The position numbers and the translations under genes were made by a program. The notes below the pieces were generated by a model. That model worked only from the letters and a program-made list of their open reading frames with translations. It had not been told where the DNA came from and did no database searches. A DNA stretch of 64,000 bases from Ambrosia x helenae (taxonomy: Eukaryota > Streptophyta > Magnoliopsida > Asterales > Asteraceae), in contig CM061228.1 in assembly GCA_030844895.1 (NCBI GenBank), forward strand, positions 137,098,812 through 137,162,811, in the 5' to 3' direction. Numbering within the stretch: position 1 is the first letter of the stretch; each line of letters starts with the position of its first letter. Positions 45,324 to 57,132 of this stretch are shown here, piece by piece.

Positions 45324-48300
45324 GTTAAAGTTGATTAATTTTGAAGTATTGTTTTGATTATTATTTTTTTGTATAAGGGATGCTGCTACTGTGATGCTTT
45401 CTGGGCAGATAGCTGATGGATTCACAACCATTTTTGCTGGTGAACTGGTATGTTAATTACATAATCATATCATTAAATTATTCATGAATATTTTTTGTTG
45501 AGAACGGCGCGAACTGCATATAGCACTTGTACGTAGTGCATTAATGATTTAATGTATAATATTGGGGCTACCATTTATGTAACCGTCTTTTGTATTACGC
45601 CCTATGGTGCTCGGAGTGCAATCGGGATGAGCTAGGTTCCATGTAGGCAAATGCAATTTTTCATATTGGGATGATCGGCATGGACGTGAACACCATCGCA
45701 CATCGGTACTAACCGAAATTGGTCATCCCGAATGGTTTTCCCGATCATATGCCCTCATCCCTAAAAGCAAAAGGTATAACTGCATTATGCGATTCTCGCA
45801 ATTCTCAATGTTTTCTTGAGAATTGTAATAGTTAGGGATATTTAGGTAAAAGTTAGGGATATTTAGGTAATATTACATTAATTTTGAAGTCAACTTAATG
45901 GTTGCTTTGTAAAGGCTAAAAATTGCATATTGTTAGGGATGTTTCTTGTTTTACTTCTCAATAATCATAAATGTAAACAACTTAAGGTCAATGTTACTAA
46001 ATAGAAATTAAGTTCACACCTATGGACCTAGCATATAAGGCGCGGATCAACCGAACCCACAATTTTTATATTTCTATATATAACGTATATTACAGTTTTT
46101 TGTCCGACCCCAAGATTTTTGAACGGAAACCCCCAAGATTATCGAACTTACTTTGAAAAGATCAATCTATGCGTGTTGCATTTGAAAAATAAAGAGTATC
46201 AAATTCGCTTAAATACTTAAGCTCTTTCTTTCTAAAAAGCTATTGAACGGTATATTATTTTTTTTGCGTGGTCATGATTACCTCAAAAACCTTGTTATAG
46301 CTATTAGTCGCTTAATTTCAATAGCAATTTATCATTATTTATATAACCGACCTGGCTCGGCCCGAAATTTGGACGTCAAGTTAGTAGATACCCAAGCAAC
46401 ACGAATAACCGACCCCGGTGGAAAAAATATTAACCGCTTCACACCTAGTCAATCTAGTTTTTTTTAAAAGTTGTCGCTCAAGTTTCACATTTATTTATTT
46501 ATTTTTTTTGATCGGCGAACAACTGTGTGGCAACCACCATTGCGGGGCGCTGTGCCCAAGAATCGACTACTCGACCTCCAGCAGCCCCCGCCTTCTCCCG
46601 ATGCGCGGAAACCCGAGCCCCACCTGTCCGAAGGCACGACAGTGTTATAGAACTCGGTAAAACCTCGCCGCCCGTCAGATTCGAACCGGGGCCACCCGTA
46701 TTCGATCTTCACCCGGATACCAAACCATAATGTTGGAAGTGGGAATTGAACCCTTGATCACTTAAGTGAACATAAGGCCTCTCCACCACTCCACCACTAT
46801 AGATGGATCAAGTTTCACATTTATTATAATGTTGTAAATGTTTTCGAATAAATAACCTAAACTGTAACATGGTATACCCACCAAATTAGCTATGTGTCAG
46901 TTGTGTACGAAGTTCATAAATGTATAGGACTGATGGCATTGATGTTTGTCCTGTAAAGTAGTTGATGAGTACTTTACAAAATTTTATCAGTAGTTAATAG
47001 AGGCTGCGCACTGAAATTTGCCTATCTAAAAAAAACAAAATAGAGGCTGCGCGCGACTACAACGGTTTTTTTCATAAAAAAAAAAAAAAAAGAAAATCCT
47101 AATATTGAAACAACTTTGAAACTTGGTTACTGTTTAGTGACAATTACGTTATGACTTAGAAAGTCTAATATTTGGCCAAAATAATCGGTTTAAATATACG
47201 TCTGAATATGACGGATAAGGAAAGTAAGTTTAAAACTCTACCAAAAATTAAGAGTTGTGTGTTTATGAGGTTCAGAATTGTGGACTTGTTGTAGATAGAC
47301 AGGTTTGGACATTTTAAAATATGGCATGGAGCGGGATCGATTCTTGTAGCCGTTTCGTTTTCTTCTGTGTTTGGAAGCTGTGTTCCTTGTCTTATTTTCG
47401 GCAATGTATCCACAACCTTGCAAACAATTGGTTACAGTTTTTTCGCAGCCGTTTTCAATGTGGGATGGGCGGCTACACAAGTCTCACACATGTAATCGTT
47501 GTCGTTTGTTTATAGCACACCCCCCCCCCTTCTTGATTTTCCCATCTTGAACCTTTGGTTAATCAATGTAGGTCTATGGTGAATTGCATCACCCTTCATT
47601 CAACAAGTAGGGTCGTTATGACTAGTTGCCGGAATGCATTTTCGATGGTAAGCAACTTTTAACAAATAAATCATTTGTTCTTATATAAAACTGCTTTATG
47701 ATACTTATAAAGTTGTTTTTATCACTAATATGATACCCCTTGTCAGCTTCCAACATCTGACTGGTCTAACTAGCTTACGAAGTTAGACCTGTAAGATGTA
47801 AGGGAGCCGAGAGAGGTCCATGAATGACCACTTATTTCTTTTCTTTTTTTTTCTTTTAAAAATGTATTTGAAGGTTGCGAACCTCAGCTTATATGCCATT
47901 GCCTTTGTGGTCTTCCATGTTAACCCGTCACAAACGACAAAAGATATTGAAAATCAGGTACTAAGATGAAGAATTGTGCTCACTCGTGTTTTTGTTTGCT
48001 TTTCATTGTATTAAGTCTTTGTAAATGAACAGTATCGCTGGATTGCATACTTGTCGATATTCGTTGGGTGTTGCTTTGTGGTTGTGTTTCACATTGGGAC
48101 AAAAGAGCCGAGGTATGTGTTTTCAAAATTTGAACTTCAACTTAGTACGAATTTTCAGGTTCTAAATACTTTTAACTTGTTTGTAGATTGAAGGAAGACT
48201 CTAAAGGGCATGGTTATCAAAAGATAGCATGGACTTACTGGTTTAAGAAAGTTCTATACTATCAAGTTGCGCTCGTCTATGTTTTCACTCGGCTAATTAC

Positions 48301-49621
48301 CAATGTGTCTCAGGTTTGGTCTCGTAAACCTGTTATTTTCATGTATCACGAAAGTATAAACAAGAATCCCGAAGGGTTAACTTTCATTTATCATTGTGAA
48401 ATGTAGTCATTTCTCGCGTTCTATGTCATCAACGATCTACGAATGGCCCAATCTTCTAAAGCACTGGTATGTACTTGTATAGTTTATCATGAAACATGAT
48501 TTGCTTTGTTAAATTTTAATTTGTAGCTCATTTTAATGTTTGATGTGTTTTTTGGTTAGATTCCAGCCCTGATCTACATTTGCAGCTTTATCGTCTCCAT
48601 CGTGCTACAGGTCCCCTTTCAAAACTTATTTCATGATATTACTATTTATGCTTGTTGACTTTCGACAGTCAAAGCGATCCGGTTTTAGATTTGAATATGA
48701 GCTGCTAAATACAGTTTAAGAAACAATCTTCACACACATTAGATTCTTAACAAGCGACGTTATAGTATCGATGTTGATGTTAACTCATAAACATGTTTTT
48801 TTCATATACATTTTACATTTTAAAGGTACTGGTTTTTGACTCTACAAAGTCAAAGATTCATGATTTAAACATGTAATGTTCTGATTTGTGTTGTCTAGGA
48901 GCTCACATGGAGCAGCCAACGTTAAAACTTTTCTTTTCCATTGGAGGTGTTTTGTGGATACTTTGTGGCTCAACAATCTTCTTTATGCCAAGCAACATGA
49001 AGAATATCATGTACTTTCTTTCATTCGTCATCGGCATTGCTAATGCTCTCATAACGGTACAACACTTTCTTGGCACTACTTGAGTCAATCGCGTAAAAGG
49101 ACAACTAACATTGGTCCAGTTTTTGTTTTGGGTGGACGCTTGCCTGAAACAAAAACTGGACCAAAAGTAGTTAACTTATTATGCAACTAATTAATATTGT
49201 TCTCTTTTCAACATTAGTAATAGTGTATAATATTATAGGTCACTGGAGTAAGCATGCAAAGCTATCTAGTCGGTGAAGATGTCAAAGGCTGCGCGTTTGT
49301 GTATGGATCATTGAGTTTCCTCGACAAGGTGTCGTGTGGGCTTGCTTTATGGGCACTAGAGTCGTATCAAAGTAATCCCTTGTAACGTTTAAACTTTTAA
49401 ATATTTCACCATAGAAAGTGAAACTAATCCAATTCTTGTTATTTTGTAGACACTCGACAGCCCTGAAGGATTGCAACCCAAAATGTTCTTGTTTTTCGGT
49501 TTCAAGATACGGGTTTGGTCTTGTACCTGCGGTTTGTGCACTCGCGGCAGTGGTTGTGACATGTACCATGAAGCTTGAGAAACCGCGTTTAAGACCTTTG
49601 AAGGTTCCCCTTTTGGAATAG
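45119..49621 (+). CDS. MFSD12-like major facilitator transporter
   Basis: ATG 45119, stop TAG 49619, at least ten exons. Exon 1 encodes MDNNDDDEVVALGKG then the first helix (FFYGVGHVLNDITAACWFTY). Later exons give DAATVMLSGQIADGFTTIF, the MFS loop motif IDRFGHFKIWHGAG, GWAATQVSHMSMVN, FVGCCFVVVFHIGTKEPR, TYWFKKVLYYQVALVYVFTR, SFLAFYVINDLRM, and a C-terminal half ending RYGFGLVPAVCALAAV. Loop and helix spacing fit a 12-helix MFS carrier of the MFSD12 / glycoside-pentoside-hexuronide-like family; in animals MFSD12 carries cysteine across lysosomal membranes, but the plant substrate is unknown. One base seems missing near 48921 (WSSQR then LKLFFSIGG) and another at the last exon join (about 49371/49450). 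Family sequence resumes after each. Intron 2 is large and holds a SINE. Confidence 0.87.
45450..47275 (+). other. Large intron 2 of the MFS transporter
   Basis: AT-rich intron expanded by a SINE at 46496-46807. A palindrome-rich segment at 45595-45760 (CGGGATGA/TCATCCCG words) suggests an unrecognised element. Confidence 0.4.
46496..46807 (-). mobile_element. tRNA-derived SINE in an MFS intron
   Basis: Read on the minus strand: A-box-like GTGGTGGAGTGG, B-box GGGTTCAATTCCC, a second GGTTCGAATCTG, then AGGTTTTACCG and CTGTCGTGCCTTCGG shared with the SINE at 5051, ending in an AT-rich tail. An 18-bp duplication TCAAGTTTCACATTTATT flanks it (46478-46495 and 46808-46825). Confidence 0.88.
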
Positions 49622-50330
49622 GGTTGGTTTGGTCAAGACACAAGTTGTTGACCTCTTATCTAGCTTGAACCACATATTATTGGTTCATTTGTTTTAAACC
49701 CGATTCGAATTATTAATTTTCGCCTATCGACATTCAACAAACTTGATTAGAAACGAAGGATGGAAGCCTAAGTTATGCAATTCAAAAAGGGATAGTTGCG
49801 CAGCTTGTAGCTCGCTTACCCATTATCTAGATGTAACTTGGTTTGGTTTTTATTGTGGAATGATATGTTAGAGATTAAATTGGTACACAATTTGGGTGGT
49901 TGAACCTTTGATTAAGGCTCGTCATTGTCAAGGCCTCAAGGGTAAAGGTGCAACTAAAGGCACTACTTTAAAACTTTAGCTTTTTAGTGTTGGCATGGCC
50001 GAGTGATTGTTTCGGATCCACTTGTTTTCGTAGCCACTATCCATAACCATTAGTCGCTATAAAAGCAAATATATTGAGTGAATTATGTTCGATATCTTTT
50101 CCTTTATTTAAAAACGACTCGATTCAACATTATGGTGATAATTCGTTTGGACCCGAACTCATTTTGGTTTAAATCCTAGTTTGACCAAACCTGGTTTGTT
50201 TTGTTATTTCTTGTACGTTGTATTCCCGAGTCTTATTTAAGGGAGGAAAAGAAAAAAAAAAAAAAAGAAAAAAAAGAAAACTCATGTTTCAGTGTTTTGA
50301 TCTAATATCCACCAAAGTTCTTCATTGGTA
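49622..50330. other. MFS 3' UTR and intergenic spacer
   Basis: No gene. An A-rich stretch near 50250 and the segment 50278-50307 (ACTCATGTTTCAGTGTTTTG), which recurs inside the next element, are the only features noted. Confidence 0.4.
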
Positions 50331-50338
50331 GGGCTGTA

Positions 50339-50847
50339 CACGACCCGAGTCGAGCCGAGCCAGGCTAAGCTCGAGCTCAAAAAAAGAAGAAAACTCATGT
50401 TTCAGTGTTTTGATCTTATTTTTTTATTATTTTTTTTTACAAATAATTATAAAATAAAAAACAACAATAAAATAAAATAAATTGCCAGAAAAATAAAATT
50501 ACACATATACAGGTTATTTTTTTTCTAATATTTTAAAGAATGGAAGACATACTAAAGGTATTATATGTATAATTTGTGTTTTTTTTTTCTATTAATTTTC
50601 CTATTTTATTAATTACTTAAACTTAAAATTTAAACACTTCAACCTCCTCTCACATATTTTTTAATTTAAACATTTAAAAATAAAATTAATACATATAAAT
50701 AAAATAATTCGAGCCAGCTCGCGAGCCCACGAGCCGAGACAGGCCTAGCTCGAGCTTGTTTACAATCGAACCGAGCCGAGCTGGCTCGTTTTTTTTTTGA
50801 GCTTTTTTCGAACGAGCTTCGAGTTGCGAGCTTTTTGTACACCCCTG
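50339..50847. mobile_element. hAT-type element, TAGGGCTGTAC ends, containing a copy of its flank
   Basis: Left end TAGGGCTGTAC, right end GTACACCCCTG, inverted. Perfect 8-bp duplication TTCATTGG (50331-50338 and 50848-50855). Subterminal regions are rich in GAGCCGAG/CTCGAGC. The left interior repeats about 30 bp that also lie just outside the element at about 50275-50306. Confidence 0.87.
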
Positions 50848-50868
50848 TTCATTGGTAGAATGGGGTAA

Positions 50869-51126
50869 GGCCATAGGGTGTGGTCACTGTCATAGTTACC
50901 ACCACTACCCTCCACGTCATCGCCACATCACTCCACTCTCCATCACCAATCTAGGGGTGTGATCACTACCCCTTTAATTAATTGAATAGGACAAAATAAC
51001 TAAAACCAAAAGTAAACCATGACCATCGTGAGGATCTTTATGCCACTTACGCGTGATGGGGTGAGGGCGGTGTTCCCGTGAAGTCAATGCCCTCTCACAG
51101 GTAGTCATGTACCACACCCTATGGTC
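50869..51126. mobile_element. PIF/Harbinger-like MITE
   Basis: Left end GGCCATAGGGTGTGGT, right end ACCACACCCTATGGTC, inverted (15 of 16). The left flank is TAA, the right flank AAT, so the duplication is degraded. TIR resembles the Harbinger element at 22871. Confidence 0.72.
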
Positions 51127-51743
51127 AATAAAATCCTGGTCACTAATCTTAATTACTTATTTATTTATTTTCCAAATTCAAGTTAATTTTTGTGGTAATT
51201 GATTTTGTACACTTTAATTCTCAAAACCTAGACCAAAGGACCATGCAATCCTGCTAGTGGCTAGGTCAAGTTATGAATGGTCAAAGATGGTATGAACCCG
51301 CACCAGTTCCCAACTTTGGTTGCTTTGAACCAGTCAAACCCGATATCAGCCAAAATGAAGCAGTTACATCTTTTAAGTATGAGATCGGTTATAAATACCA
51401 AGGTTCGAGCTTGATCGCTTACAAAAAGTCGTTTTTATTGATGGCATTTGTTATTTAATAATTATAGATAGACAAAAATTTAAAAAAGATATACTTGGTA
51501 ATGAAGTCATTGGATTGAATGAATACATTGCTTTCAAGTTGCCTCAGACGTCGCTTATCCATCTCCTTTTTTGGCATCCTCTTTTTCATCTTTCAAGTAA
51601 TCAACTAATTATCATAGTCGTCACAATACATTTTTGAATAGTCAGCAAATAAGTTCATCAACACTTTCACAAATAGTTAAATTACTTAAATCATTTGCCA
51701 ATTGTCATCTTACTTAAGAGTATTGGCATAATCCTAATCCTAT

Positions 51744-51909
51744 CAGTGACGGTTCTTGAACGTAAAACCTGGTAGGGTCGGACTTAATTTGATAGGGCCG
51801 GACTCAATACATATAAAAATTACGAAAATTTTTGGTAAAATTTACACTACGAAACGAAAAAACTGGGTGGGCCGAGGCCCAGTCTGGCCCTAGTGAAGAA
51901 CCACCCCTC
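51744..51909. mobile_element. hAT-type MITE, CAGTGACG family
   Basis: Left end CAGTGACGGTTCTTGA, right end GAAGAACCACCCCTC, with perfect 8-bp duplication AATCCTAT (51736-51743 and 51910-51917). A truncated relative is at 13031. Confidence 0.88.
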
Positions 51910-51953
51910 AATCCTATAAACATATCGGGGTCTGGCCTAGTAACGGGGTCTTA

Positions 51954-52231
51954 GAGCATTCACAATAGAGCCCTCATATTTATGTGAGACAAAACCTTAA
52001 ATTTTTTTTAGAAGTGGTTGTGAGTGAAGAAATTGGGGAATCTACTGTTTATCGGTAAATTTTGGGTTCTTTGATAATCTTTTAGGGAAAACTGTATTTA
52101 TTTTTTAATAATTGTTGAAAGTGGTTGTGAGCGGAGGAGAGAGAAACTGTAATGGGGTTTAGTGTAATATCAAATATGTGGTTATGATTGTTTGTGAGTG
52201 GATGGGGATGGGAAAACTATTGTGAATGCTC
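51954..52231. mobile_element. Tourist-like MITE, GAGCATTCACAATAG ends
   Basis: Perfect 15-bp inverted repeat GAGCATTCACAATAG, with TTA duplicated (51951-51953 and 52232-52234). Confidence 0.93.
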
Positions 52232-52251
52232 TTACAATGGAAAAATAGTTA

Positions 52252-52625
52252 GGTATGTTTGGATAAACTTATTTGAGTCCAAAAGGACTTTTGGTTAAAA
52301 GAACTTATTAACTTATGTGGTGGGAAAAACAAGTTATTTTGTAAAAAGTGTTTGGTTTAACTTATTCAAGTAAAATGACCAAAAAGATATAAGGAGGAAA
52401 GGTATAAGGATATAAAGGGGGACATGTAGGTAAATATCCATCAATAAGTTATAAGAATGTTCAAAAAGTCACACATTCCTTACTTTTCCAAAACAACATA
52501 TTATAGGCAAATGAAAAGTTAAAACATTAAGTCGTTATCATTTGTCAAACACTTTTTTTTAACTTATTAACTTTTTGAAAATGTAATAAGTTATAAGGAG
52601 GTGGAAATAAGGATATGCAAACATG
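52252..52625. mobile_element. MITE, GGTATGTTTGGATAA family, copy 1
   Basis: Begins after TTA with GGTATGTTTGGATAAAC and ends GCAAACATG. About 80% like copy 2 at 52848 over most of its length. The right flank is degraded. Confidence 0.75.
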
Positions 52626-52674
52626 CTCTTGTAAAAACTTCCTGGTAGAAAGATTTATTCATGCGTCATTTTAG

Positions 52675-52844
52675 GGGCTATTTGGTAGTCTTTTAATGAT
52701 TCTATTAAGAGGTTACCTCTGAATTCGTTAAAGATAAAGTGCGTTTAGTTTACTTAAAAAACACAACTCAATTGTTTATGAAGCCTTTTAATTGGTAAGT
52801 TTTAGAAACATACTGACTTATTAAGAGACTACGTCTTAATAGGT
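52675..52844. mobile_element. Tourist-like fragment between two sister MITEs
   Basis: Starts GGGGCTATTTGGTAG, like the family at 34820, with CTTTTAAT words following. No right end was found before the next element. Confidence 0.4.
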
Positions 52845-52847
52845 TAG

Positions 52848-53276
52848 CATGTTTGGATAAACTTATTTGAGTTTAAAATGACTTTTGGTTAAAAAAAACT
52901 TATTAACTTATGACTTTTTAAAAAATGGTTTTTATAAAAGTGTTTGGATTAGCTTATATGGTGGGGAAAAACAATAAGTCAATAAATTATTTTGTAAAAA
53001 ATGTTTGGTTTAACTTATTCAAGTAAAATGACCAAAAAGGATACAAGGAGGGTAGGTATAACGATATAAGGATGACATTTAGGTAAATACCAATCAATAA
53101 GTTATAGGAAGATTTAAAAAGTCACGCATTCCTTACTTTTACAAAACAAATTATTATAGTCAAATGAAAATTTAAAACATAAATCCTTATCATTTGCCAA
53201 ACATTTTTTTTAACTTATTAACTTTTTGGAGAAGTAATAAATTATAAGGAGGTGGAAATAAGGAGAGCCAAACATG
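52848..53276. mobile_element. MITE, GCATGTTTGGATAA family, copy 2
   Basis: Starts GCATGTTTGGATAAAC and ends GCCAAACATG, with TTA duplicated (52845-52847 and 53277-53279), indicating the PIF/Harbinger class. It is slightly longer than copy 1, with an extra segment near 52910-52990. Confidence 0.85.
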
Positions 53277-53312
53277 TTAAGGTTGCCAGATTCCAAACGC
53301 CTGGTCATTTAG

Positions 53313-53560
53313 GTGCTGTTTGTTTTTTCGGCAGGAGAAGAGATAGACCAAAGGTCTGCAGTATGTAAGAAGAAGACTGTTTGTTTGTTAGCGTCTGTAG
53401 GCTGCTGAAATAAACTGAAATTTAAATAAACTTATTTTTTACAGCAGTCTGGTGGTGGACCGTGGTGGTGGTGGACTGTGGTGGTGGCGGACGATGGTGG
53501 TGGTGGTAGACGGTGGTGGTGGTAGTGGTGGATATATTTTTCTATTAATAATAGCATTTA
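53313..53560. mobile_element. Broken PIF-like MITE with a GGTGGT-rich core
   Basis: Starts GGTGCTGTTTGTTTTTTCGG after TTA, then GTCTGCAG words, then a GGTGGT-rich run at 53450-53535, the reverse of the core at 33460. No right end was found. Confidence 0.55.
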
Positions 53561-54321
53561 GAGTAGGGTCAGTAGTTTTTTTTTTTTTATGTATAGTTTA
53601 CACCTTAATTTTTAGCATTGACATTTACAACCCTCAACTTTCTAAAAAAACTTTGTAAAATGGCATTTTGACCCTCCCTCCCCCGGGCCGAGTTTTACGT
53701 GATTATTATTTTGACGTAAGTGTCGTTAGAAATTCAAAGTGGTTACATTTTGACGTAATTTTTTTTTTTGGAAATGAGTCGAGTTAAAAATGATATATTT
53801 TCATTAGATGGAAAAAATTCGAGTTGCTGCCGTAACATGTGAGTAGTTTGCTTATTACAGTTTTAGAACCGTCCCCTAAAACTGTCCCACCGCAACAGGG
53901 AGACCATTCAACTAGTTTTTCTATTAAAAAGTGTAGCATATATTAAAGTTTTAGTTTTCTCTAAATAAAAAGCTTTAGCTTTGCGCTCGAAAAGAAGTAT
54001 TCAAATCACGTGTCGGATTTTCTTAATTATTTTTAGGCTAATAAATTAATTAGATTTTTGGTTACGTAAATACATAAAACGAATGATGTGAAGTGTAAAT
54101 GCTTAGGGCTTCTTCACTTTCACCATAAGCTTTTTGAGGGAAATCAAAAAATCCAAGTTAATGCTTTCAAGCAAGTTCAAATCAAAACAACAAAGGCTCC
54201 TCAACTTATAAAACCCACAAACTTATTCTATTACAAAAGTCTTAAAATAGTTTCATTTCTACATATTCTTAAGGGTTATTTTTTTCTTTCATTCGAATAC
54301 AAGTTTCTGAGTGCGAGTAGG
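53561..54321. other. Upstream region of the UPF0496 gene
   Basis: AT-rich with no element or RNA recognised. The leader probably includes 54100-54321, where CTTTTTGAGG and pyrimidine-rich sequence precede the ATG. Confidence 0.35.
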
Positions 54322-56805
54322 ATGAAATTTAAGCTCACACCTTGCAACGGTACGTAACATCATCATTCATTAACTTGATTTTAGATAATTTACATATGTT
54401 AAACCTATGTAATTCAATATATAATCAACCCAAGTTTAGAATATCAAGTATATCATTTTGTGATAATTAAAAAAACATATTTATTGGAAACATTTCATTC
54501 ATGTGGTATCAATATTCTTGTAATGGGTAAATAGAAATTAAAAGCTAAAAGAAAAATGCCAAGTAATATAATCATATTTATTAGAAATGAAATATTTGAT
54601 ATTTCAAAGTTTGATTGAGAATATTTAAAAATAAAAACAGATTAGAGATTAGAGAATGATACATGAAATATGAAATAGTGTAGCTGTTTAGTGTTTAATC
54701 CACAATCAAAATCTTTAAATAATCACAAACAATAATAACATATTTGAATAAACTTTTTTAAAAAAATTGTAGTATCTGGTATTGTAAAATTTGGGAGGAA
54801 TCTACAAAAAAAAAAAAAAAAAAGAAAGGCTAAAAAATGCAATTACAAATTGAATCTAGACTTTCACGCCTACTAATTATAAAAAAAAACCAAATCATAC
54901 ATGTCAAACTTTGACCTGACTTATTTCCTAAAAAAGTTTACGTCAAAAACCTTGTGTCAAAGGGTCCAACCGCCGATCCGGTCCGGTTTTTTAAAAACCT
55001 TGTGTCCAAGGGCATGCGGATTAGCATTAAGGCGTTTAGAAAATGTGTTCATGTGTTCCTCTTCATGTGGTTGAAGATACAAATTCCATAATAATTGAAA
55101 GTGTAAATTTAGAAGTAGGATTGAATAGTGTAATGTCAGCCGTAAATAAAACACAATGAAAAATTGCTTAATTGTTTATGAGGAAACGTGGTTTAATCCC
55201 AATATTTATATGTACAGAGTGGGGTATCTATGGGCCCGTTTGGGCCCAAAATGCTAAAATCATAACCATAATCAAGATGTTAGTTAATGGATAACCATAA
55301 CTGATCAGACGATAGGTTTTCACCATAAGGTTACAACGGGTTAGCTTTGAGCCGGTTAACCGTGAATTTGGGCCTAGCTAAATTAGATTTTTATGCAATA
55401 TGAGTTTGCTTCAAATACTTGGCTTTTTTTTTAAGCAAGATATTATTTAAATGGCAAAATAAGGTTAAAAACACATATAAAGATAATTTAACGAGTCACT
55501 TATAAACATGATGTTGTCCCGTGATTCCAGCCCAGCTGGTTGAGGATGTGAGGGTTTACTCTAGGGAGGTTCCCACACGGGGCCCCGAGTTCGAATCTCA
55601 CTAGTGGCATAAATTGCCCCATGTGGGTGTCGCCTATGGGGTTTCCAACTAATCTACACCTTCCAAAAAAAACTTATAAACATGATGTTAACTTAACTTA
55701 TAGTATTTCCTTTTTATTTCCAACAATTATTTACTTCTTATCATTTTTGTAGCTGCCAAACACAGCCCACCAAGTTCATTGGAAATAGATGTCCGTGAAG
55801 AGTATGCCAATGCCTTTAGAACCCAATCCTACATTGACTTTTGGACTCGAGTCCTTGACTTGACCTATGGTGGTTCAACCATAAACCAAACCGTTAGCTC
55901 CGTTGCCGCAGCCCGACTCCCGTCCTATCGATTATTCGCCGAAAACCTACTTGACCCCGACCAACCCACGGTCACCCGAATCCTCACCTTGGCTAAACAC
56001 AAAACCGAAAACCAATCCCTCTTGTCCGATTACTTCTCCGAAACCGCTAACGCCTTTGTCGTTTGCGGGTCACTTTTACAAGATATCGACCGTTTGCGAA
56101 CCAAATACCGATCTTTAAAAACCGCTTTAAAGTCAATGGACACTACCAAAGTACCATTCGTAGGCAGTTGCGCGATTACAGAAGCCCGGTTAGTGGACTT
56201 CTCTAACGCGTTTAACCCATTTATGATCCCGAAATCTTCTCCTCGCGGAGTTCAATCAGTTCAAGTTGCTTGCTTTAACTTACTTAAACGCCTCGAGCTA
56301 AGCCGTGACAAGGCTCAAGCCAAGCTCAAAAGGATCAAAAACATCAAACACGGCTCAGCCGTTACTCTAGTGGCTTTAACCATTTCTGTAACCGTGATCA
56401 TTGTGACTCACGCTCTCGCGGCTCTTGTAGCTGCTCCAGGGATTATAGTTGCAACGATGGAGTTTGGGTCGAGTCATAAGCTCGCTAACTTGTATGCTCA
56501 GCTTGATGTTGCGGCTAAGGGAACATACATATTGAATAGGGACTTGGACACTGTGACCCGATTGGTATCTCGGCTAAGTGATGAGCTTGAGCATATGCAA
56601 ACATCAACCAAGTTTTGGCTCAAGAGAGGCCATAAACGGGTTCAAAGCGTTGAAGAATTCGGTCGACAGTTAAAGAGAGATGATAACGAGTTTTCGCGAA
56701 CAGCTTGATGAGTTAGAGGAGCATTTGTACTTGTGTTTCATGACCATTAATCGAGCAAGAAGCCTTGTTATCAAGGAGATTTCAGATTCTAGTTTGGTTA
56801 CGTGA
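54322..56805 (+). CDS. UPF0496 family protein (At3g19330-like)
   Basis: Exon 1 is very short (54322-54349, MKFKLTPCN), joined across a 1.4-kb intron to exon 2 at 55753 (AAKHSPPSSLEIDVREEYAN). Exon 2 encodes the UPF0496 body: TQSYIDFWTRVLDL, LLSDYFSETANAFVVCGSLL, FNPFMIPKSS, a coiled segment, then two predicted membrane spans around VTLVALTISVTVIIVTHALA and ALVAAPGIIVATMEFG, then a C-terminal helical region. The function is unknown; relatives are membrane-associated. The frame stops at 56706 after NEFSRTA, but the next frame continues EQLDELEEHLYLCFMTINRA to a stop at 56803, matching the usual C-terminus. A one-base error in the TTTTCGCG stretch (56691-56698) explains this. The exon 1 assignment rests on splice signals and frame, so is less certain. 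Confidence 0.87.
55516..55671 (+). mobile_element. tRNA-derived SINE in the UPF0496 intron
   Basis: 156 bp with an A-box-like CAGCTGGTTGAGG and B box GAGTTCGAATCTC, ending TTCCAAAAAAA. A perfect 18-bp duplication ACTTATAAACATGATGTT flanks it (55498-55515 and 55672-55689), so the insertion is young. Confidence 0.95.
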
Positions 56806-57132
56806 TTGGATAAGTAATTATCTTTTATATAATTTCTTGTTCATTTCGTAACCATAGTATTTGACATTGTGTATGAAAACAATCATTGTACTTGCAATTT
56901 CCTAAATAAAACAATTTACTTACAAATATTAAAGAGAAGAAAACATAAGAATAACACTTAGTGTGTATCCCTAAGACATTTGATGATTGCTAGCCTTAGA
57001 TTGTATATATATGTGTGTTAATTAACTTATATGTACACATGTATAATTGCTTATAAGGCTATTTGAATATGGCTGTTTGTCATTAACAGTTTGATTGGGC
57101 TACTTAAATAATTTAACCAGTGAATAGACTAA

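Noticed and set aside
49282..49643. Minus-strand ORFs of 95 and 84 residues
   Set aside because: Antisense to the last exons of the MFS transporter.
51273..51458. 61-residue ORF after a MITE
   Set aside because: No domain or exon context.
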